Positions 61,202 through 64,000 of a stretch of 64,000 nucleotides of DNA are shown in pieces; within the stretch, counting starts at the first letter, position 1, and each line of letters begins with the position of its first letter. The stretch lies in the NCBI RefSeq assembly GCF_011927765.1, contig NZ_JAATJG010000007.1, positions 1-64,000 on the forward strand, read 5' to 3'. The position numbers and the translations under genes are program-made. The notes under the pieces were generated by a model. The model was not told the DNA's origin and did no database searches. It saw nothing but the letters and a program-made list of their open reading frames with translations. Source of the stretch: Wenyingzhuangia aestuarii. Lineage in GTDB: Bacteria; Bacteroidota; Bacteroidia; Flavobacteriales; Flavobacteriaceae.

Positions 61202-61867
61202 TTACAAAGATACAATCTCTTGATAAGCTTCTAATAAAGTTGGAAAAACTTTTACAGCCCCATTTGCCAGCAATTCTTCTTCTGAATATTGAGTTAATAC
61301 TCCTACTGCCACCATTCCTGTTTGAGCAGCTGCTTTAATTCCGGTTAAACTATCTTCAAAAATAATGGTTTGTGCATAGTCTTCTTTTTTTACTCCTAGC
61401 TTTTCTGCCAATGTTAAATAAGGAACAGGACTTGGCTTAGGTTCTTTAAATAGATCTACCCCCATACATACTTTAAAGCCAATTCCTGTTTGGTTTACCG
61501 AATTTTGAACAAAACCTGTATATGCATTACTCGCAATTCCGTGAGGAATTTTGTTTTGTTCTAAAAATTGTTGAATTTCCATAGCACCAGGTAACAACGT
61601 AGGTGGTACTGTTGTTTTTAGAATATGTTCTTGTTTTAAACTATTTAATTGAGCCCCTTTATTTACATCTCCTCCATATTCTGCAAAATATTCTGCAATT
61701 AAATAAGGAGCTTTACCTGCATGAGTATTGCTAGGATATGGACAAATTTCTTTGTTAAAAATTTCTCTAAAAGCCGAAGCCCATGCATCATTATGACAAT
61801 TGGCACTGTCTACAACAACACCATCAAAATCAAACAATACAGCTTTTGGAAAAGGTAATTTAGTCAT
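61202..61867 (-). CDS. HAD-family hydrolase, beta-phosphoglucomutase-like
   Basis: 221 aa from ATG 61867. An in-frame TTG at 61885 lies in the -7 box TATTTTTG (61883-61890) and is rejected. HAD motifs: AVLFDFDGVVVDS (I, ~9-21), IASNAYTG (II, ~110), KPSPVPYL (III, ~145) and IIFEDSLTGIKAA (IV, ~170). It is probably a sugar-phosphate phosphatase or phosphoglucomutase. The exact substrate is unknown. Confidence 0.88.
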   Translation of the reverse strand: MTKLPFPKAVLFDFDGVVVDSANCHNDAWASAFREIFNKEICPYPSNTHAGKAPYLIAEYFAEYGGDVNKGAQLNSLKQEHILKTTVPPTLLPGAMEIQQFLEQNKIPHGIASNAYTGFVQNSVNQTGIGFKVCMGVDLFKEPKPSPVPYLTLAEKLGVKKEDYAQTIIFEDSLTGIKAAAQTGMVAVGVLTQYSEEELLANGAVKVFPTLLEAYQEIVSL

Positions 61868-61890
61868 GGTTGTATTTTTAAGCAAAAATA

Positions 61891-61909
61891 CCCTGAAACA
61901 AGTTCAGGG
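61891..61909 (-). terminator. hairpin between the lactone oxidase-like and HAD genes
   Basis: CCCTGAA (61891-61897) pairs with TTCAGGG (61903-61909). It lies just after the stop of the minus-strand lactone-oxidase-like gene and overlaps the promoter area of the HAD gene. The T-run is weak. Confidence 0.55.
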
Positions 61910-61915
61910 TATCTA

Positions 61916-63229
61916 TTATTTGGTAAAAATTTTTGTTAAATATGGGTTTAGAAACTTATTGGTAGGATCTAGCTTTTCTCTTAAAGTTTTAAACTCTTCC
62001 CATTTAGGATATAATTTTGCCAACTCATCGTGCTTGGCTTTAAATCTTTTTGCCCAATGTGGTTTTCCTCCGTATTTTAAGAAGACTTCTTCTACCCTAT
62101 CAAAAGCTTCATAATCATCCGCAGCTGGAGAATCTCTACAAACACACCCCATAGTTACTACATCTTCATCAGAAGCGTAGCTTAACCAAGCATTGTCTTT
62201 TTTTAAGAAACGTACATCCATAGGAACGTGTACAAAAGCATTGTTAGATTTATCGTCTAAAATTTGTTTTAACTCTACAAACAATTCTTTAAATTTTGAG
62301 TAACCTACAGTCCATTCTGCCAATTCCATAGTAGCTCCTCTAGATTTTGTAACTGTAGCATCATACAAACTACCTGCGTGTTCTTTTTTAGGAGTAAAAA
62401 ACAATCGATACAAAATTTTGTTAGCCGTAGCTGTAAACTTTGGATATTTATGTGTGTATTGATATAAAAACTTAGACGTTTTTCTTCGGTGTTTTATATA
62501 ACCTGGAGTGTCTTTTCTTTCAAATTCAAAATCTTTGTTCACCTTAGTTCCTAAAATTACATATCCGTGATCTGTGTGTGGTAACCAAAGAATTCTAACA
62601 AAATCATATGTAGCTAAATAATCATCTAATTGACTTAACCATGCAGAATCTCGCATAGGTTCTTCTTTTAGATGTAAAATGTAATTATCTTCACACTTAA
62701 AGGTAATTTCAGAAAAGACTCCTAACAATCCTAAAGAAACGCGAACTGCATCGGTTTCTATATCAGCATCGGTAAATTCTTTAATGGTTCCATCGGCCAA
62801 AATCATTCTAAATTTAGATACATATTTTGACAGTATATAACCGTTGGTTCCGTGAGTTCCTGTTGCTAATGCTCCTCCAATAGTTACTTTATTGATATCT
62901 GGCAAACAAGGAATACACCAACCACAAGACTGAATAATATTGATTACTTTTTCTAAACTAGCTCCAGACTGTACCGTAACCTCTTTAGCTTCTCTATCTA
63001 TACTTACAATTTTATCGTAAGCTGTAATATCAATTAACGTTTGAGTTCCTGCACTAATATCTGCCGAAGAAAAACGATTTCCAAAAACTCGGATAGATGA
63101 ATTTTCTTGAACCGCTTTTTGTAATTCTTTTTCATGACCAATTTTAATCATATTAGAATAAGAGTGCTTTACATTCTCGTTCCAACTAATCCATTGGTCT
63201 TTGTTTTTATTTTCGGTTGGTTGCTCCAA
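61916..63229 (-). CDS. FAD-linked D-arabinono-1,4-lactone oxidase-like protein
   Basis: 437 aa. A VAO-type FAD domain: FGNRFSSADISAGTQTLID, the covalent-flavin-type GGALATGTHGTNGY (~115-130) and LLGVFSEITFKCE. The C-terminal ALO domain includes HWAKRFKAKHDELAKLYPKW, read in parts (~400). Family members oxidise sugar lactones or alditols. The apparent start is TTG at 63227-63229, since no ATG fits before the conserved WISWNENVKHSYSN region, which makes the N-terminus uncertain by a few residues. Confidence 0.88.
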   Translation of the reverse strand: MEQPTENKNKDQWISWNENVKHSYSNMIKIGHEKELQKAVQENSSIRVFGNRFSSADISAGTQTLIDITAYDKIVSIDREAKEVTVQSGASLEKVINIIQSCGWCIPCLPDINKVTIGGALATGTHGTNGYILSKYVSKFRMILADGTIKEFTDADIETDAVRVSLGLLGVFSEITFKCEDNYILHLKEEPMRDSAWLSQLDDYLATYDFVRILWLPHTDHGYVILGTKVNKDFEFERKDTPGYIKHRRKTSKFLYQYTHKYPKFTATANKILYRLFFTPKKEHAGSLYDATVTKSRGATMELAEWTVGYSKFKELFVELKQILDDKSNNAFVHVPMDVRFLKKDNAWLSYASDEDVVTMGCVCRDSPAADDYEAFDRVEEVFLKYGGKPHWAKRFKAKHDELAKLYPKWEEFKTLREKLDPTNKFLNPYLTKIFTK

Positions 63230-63263
63230 AATTGTATTCTTTGTTGATTTGTATAATTGGTCG

Positions 63264-63650
63264 TTAACTATTCAATATCTTTTCGATATTTGGTTTAAAA
63301 TAGTTAGGTCCTTTTAAAACTTTTCCGTCTTCTCTGTAAATAGGCTCTCCATCTTCTCCTAATTTACTCATGTTACTTCTCTGAATTTCATTAAAAACTT
63401 CTTCTATTTTATGCTGCATTCCGTGTTCTATAATGGTACCACACAAAATATATAACATATCTCCTAAAGCATCTGCCACCTCTACTAAATCATTATTTTC
63501 CGCAGCTTCTAAATATTCTTTGTTCTCTTCATCCATTAAATTGTATCTCAATTTAATTTTATCGTCTCCAATAGCTGCAATAGGCTCGTTTTTGTAACCT
63601 AATTTGTATGCAGTGTGAAATTCTTGAACAGCTTTGATTTTATTCTTCAT
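63264..63650 (-). CDS. MazG-like nucleotide pyrophosphohydrolase
   Basis: 128 aa. The all-alpha NTP pyrophosphatase motif EExxE-x-D is seen as MDEENKEYLEAAENND (~38-53) with EVADALGDMLYILCG (~57-71). It is the size and pattern of PRA-PH/MazG-type proteins that hydrolyse NTPs. The C-terminal KVLKGPNYFKPNIEKIL is typical of the short phage and bacterial version. It lies 35 bp upstream of the lactone oxidase-like gene. Confidence 0.85.
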   Translation of the reverse strand: MKNKIKAVQEFHTAYKLGYKNEPIAAIGDDKIKLRYNLMDEENKEYLEAAENNDLVEVADALGDMLYILCGTIIEHGMQHKIEEVFNEIQRSNMSKLGEDGEPIYREDGKVLKGPNYFKPNIEKILNS

Positions 63651-63682
63651 TAGTTTGTTAATTTTGATGAAAATTATTCTTT

Positions 63683-63871
63683 ATGTTTTCTACAGGTCAA
63701 ATATACTTTGCCATCTTTTTTGTAATTGCTTTTACTGCTGCCATGATTTGGAGTTATAGAAAAGATTTACAACGTCATAGAATTCACTACAAAAATACAG
63801 CAATCAAAGTATTTTTAGGTGGTATTTTAATTACTATTGCTTTTGTACTAATTAGGATTGCTTTAAAATAG
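63683..63871 (+). CDS. small two-span membrane protein, unknown
   Basis: 62 aa with two hydrophobic helices (IYFAIFFVIAFTAAMIWSY and FLGGILITIAFVLIRIAL) joined by a positively charged turn (RKDLQRHRIHYKN). No family function is known to me. Divergent from the MazG-like gene, 33 bp away. Confidence 0.65.
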   Translation: MFSTGQIYFAIFFVIAFTAAMIWSYRKDLQRHRIHYKNTAIKVFLGGILITIAFVLIRIALK

Positions 63872-64000
63872 TTACATTTTAATTATTTTATTTAAATCAT
63901 CGTGATTTATAAGCGTATGTCCATGCTCATCAAAAGTGTAGGATGCAGCAAACTTGTAGCCAATTTTTAGTTGATTAAAGTCGTAAGAATGTAATTGATA
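63872..64000 (-). CDS. 3' end of a gene running out of the window (partial)
   Basis: An open frame of 42 residues to a TAA at 63872-63874, reading YQLHSYDFNQLKIGYKFAAS and ending NKIIKM. It is convergent with the small membrane protein gene, with no spacer between the stops. Composition looks like real protein, but the family is not recognised from this tail. Confidence 0.6.
   Translation of the reverse strand, partial: YQLHSYDFNQLKIGYKFAASYTFDEHGHTLINHDDLNKIIKM

Overview
The window is AT-rich DNA from a marine-type member of the Flavobacteriia (Bacteroidota). The evidence is promoter -7 boxes of the Bacteroidota type (TAnnTTTG) before many genes, a type IX secretion sorting domain on a secreted GH98-like enzyme, a mevalonate-pathway gene pair, a CzcA-TolC fusion pump, and MnmD, HemW, BaiN and VapE proteins of typical Flavobacteriia appearance. 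No rRNA gene or CRISPR array was seen.

Layout. (1) 1-1435: chromosome, with the possible tail of an upstream gene, an Smr-domain gene and a phosphatase/arsenate-reductase-like gene. (2) 1433-25740: an integrated mobilizable element of about 24.3 kb, inserted in a tRNA-Leu(UAG) gene and bounded by a perfect 58-bp direct repeat. Its left half is the mobility module: tyrosine integrase, unknown gene, DUF3853-type HTH gene, VapE-like ATPase, primase, candidate oriT, MobC, a membrane protein and a short relaxase. It has no type IV secretion genes, so it should need a helper for transfer. Its right half is cargo read from the minus strand: a 2025-aa STAND NTPase with an N-terminal Cap4/DUF4297-like nuclease (Avs-like), small exported proteins, gene debris, and a five-gene type I restriction locus (hsdM-hsdS-pentapeptide/membrane protein-Abi_2-hsdR). 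(3) 25686-64000: ordinary chromosome. It holds peptidase, OsmC, esterase and SGNH genes, an aldehyde dehydrogenase, hemW, ruvC, a glycosyltransferase pair, mnmD, ilvE, nadA-nadB, a heavy-metal RND efflux locus, guaC, a T9SS-exported GH98-like enzyme, accA, a CpsB/YwqE-type phosphatase, a mevalonate/prenyl-transfer cluster, a thioredoxin-like/OsmC/ArsP-like permease operon, and redox and housekeeping genes.

How the parts work together. The integrase gene sits just inside the left att site. A 19-bp tandem motif lies inside both element ends and, on the left, abuts the integrase promoter, so these look like integrase arm sites with possible autoregulation. The element restores the tRNA 3' half and carries its own terminator for it. 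The cargo combines at least three anti-phage strategies: a STAND sensor-nuclease, type I restriction-modification, and a HEPN-type Abi protein inside the RM operon.

The least explained structures are: two hairpins with nearly the same 22-nt core but different self-complementary outer arms on either side of the STAND gene; a three-helix nested structure downstream of hsdR sharing an 18/19-nt motif with a hairpin upstream of abi; and a 22-bp perfect palindrome before the ArsP-like permease operon. All functional assignments come from reading motifs and recalled family patterns. No database search was run.
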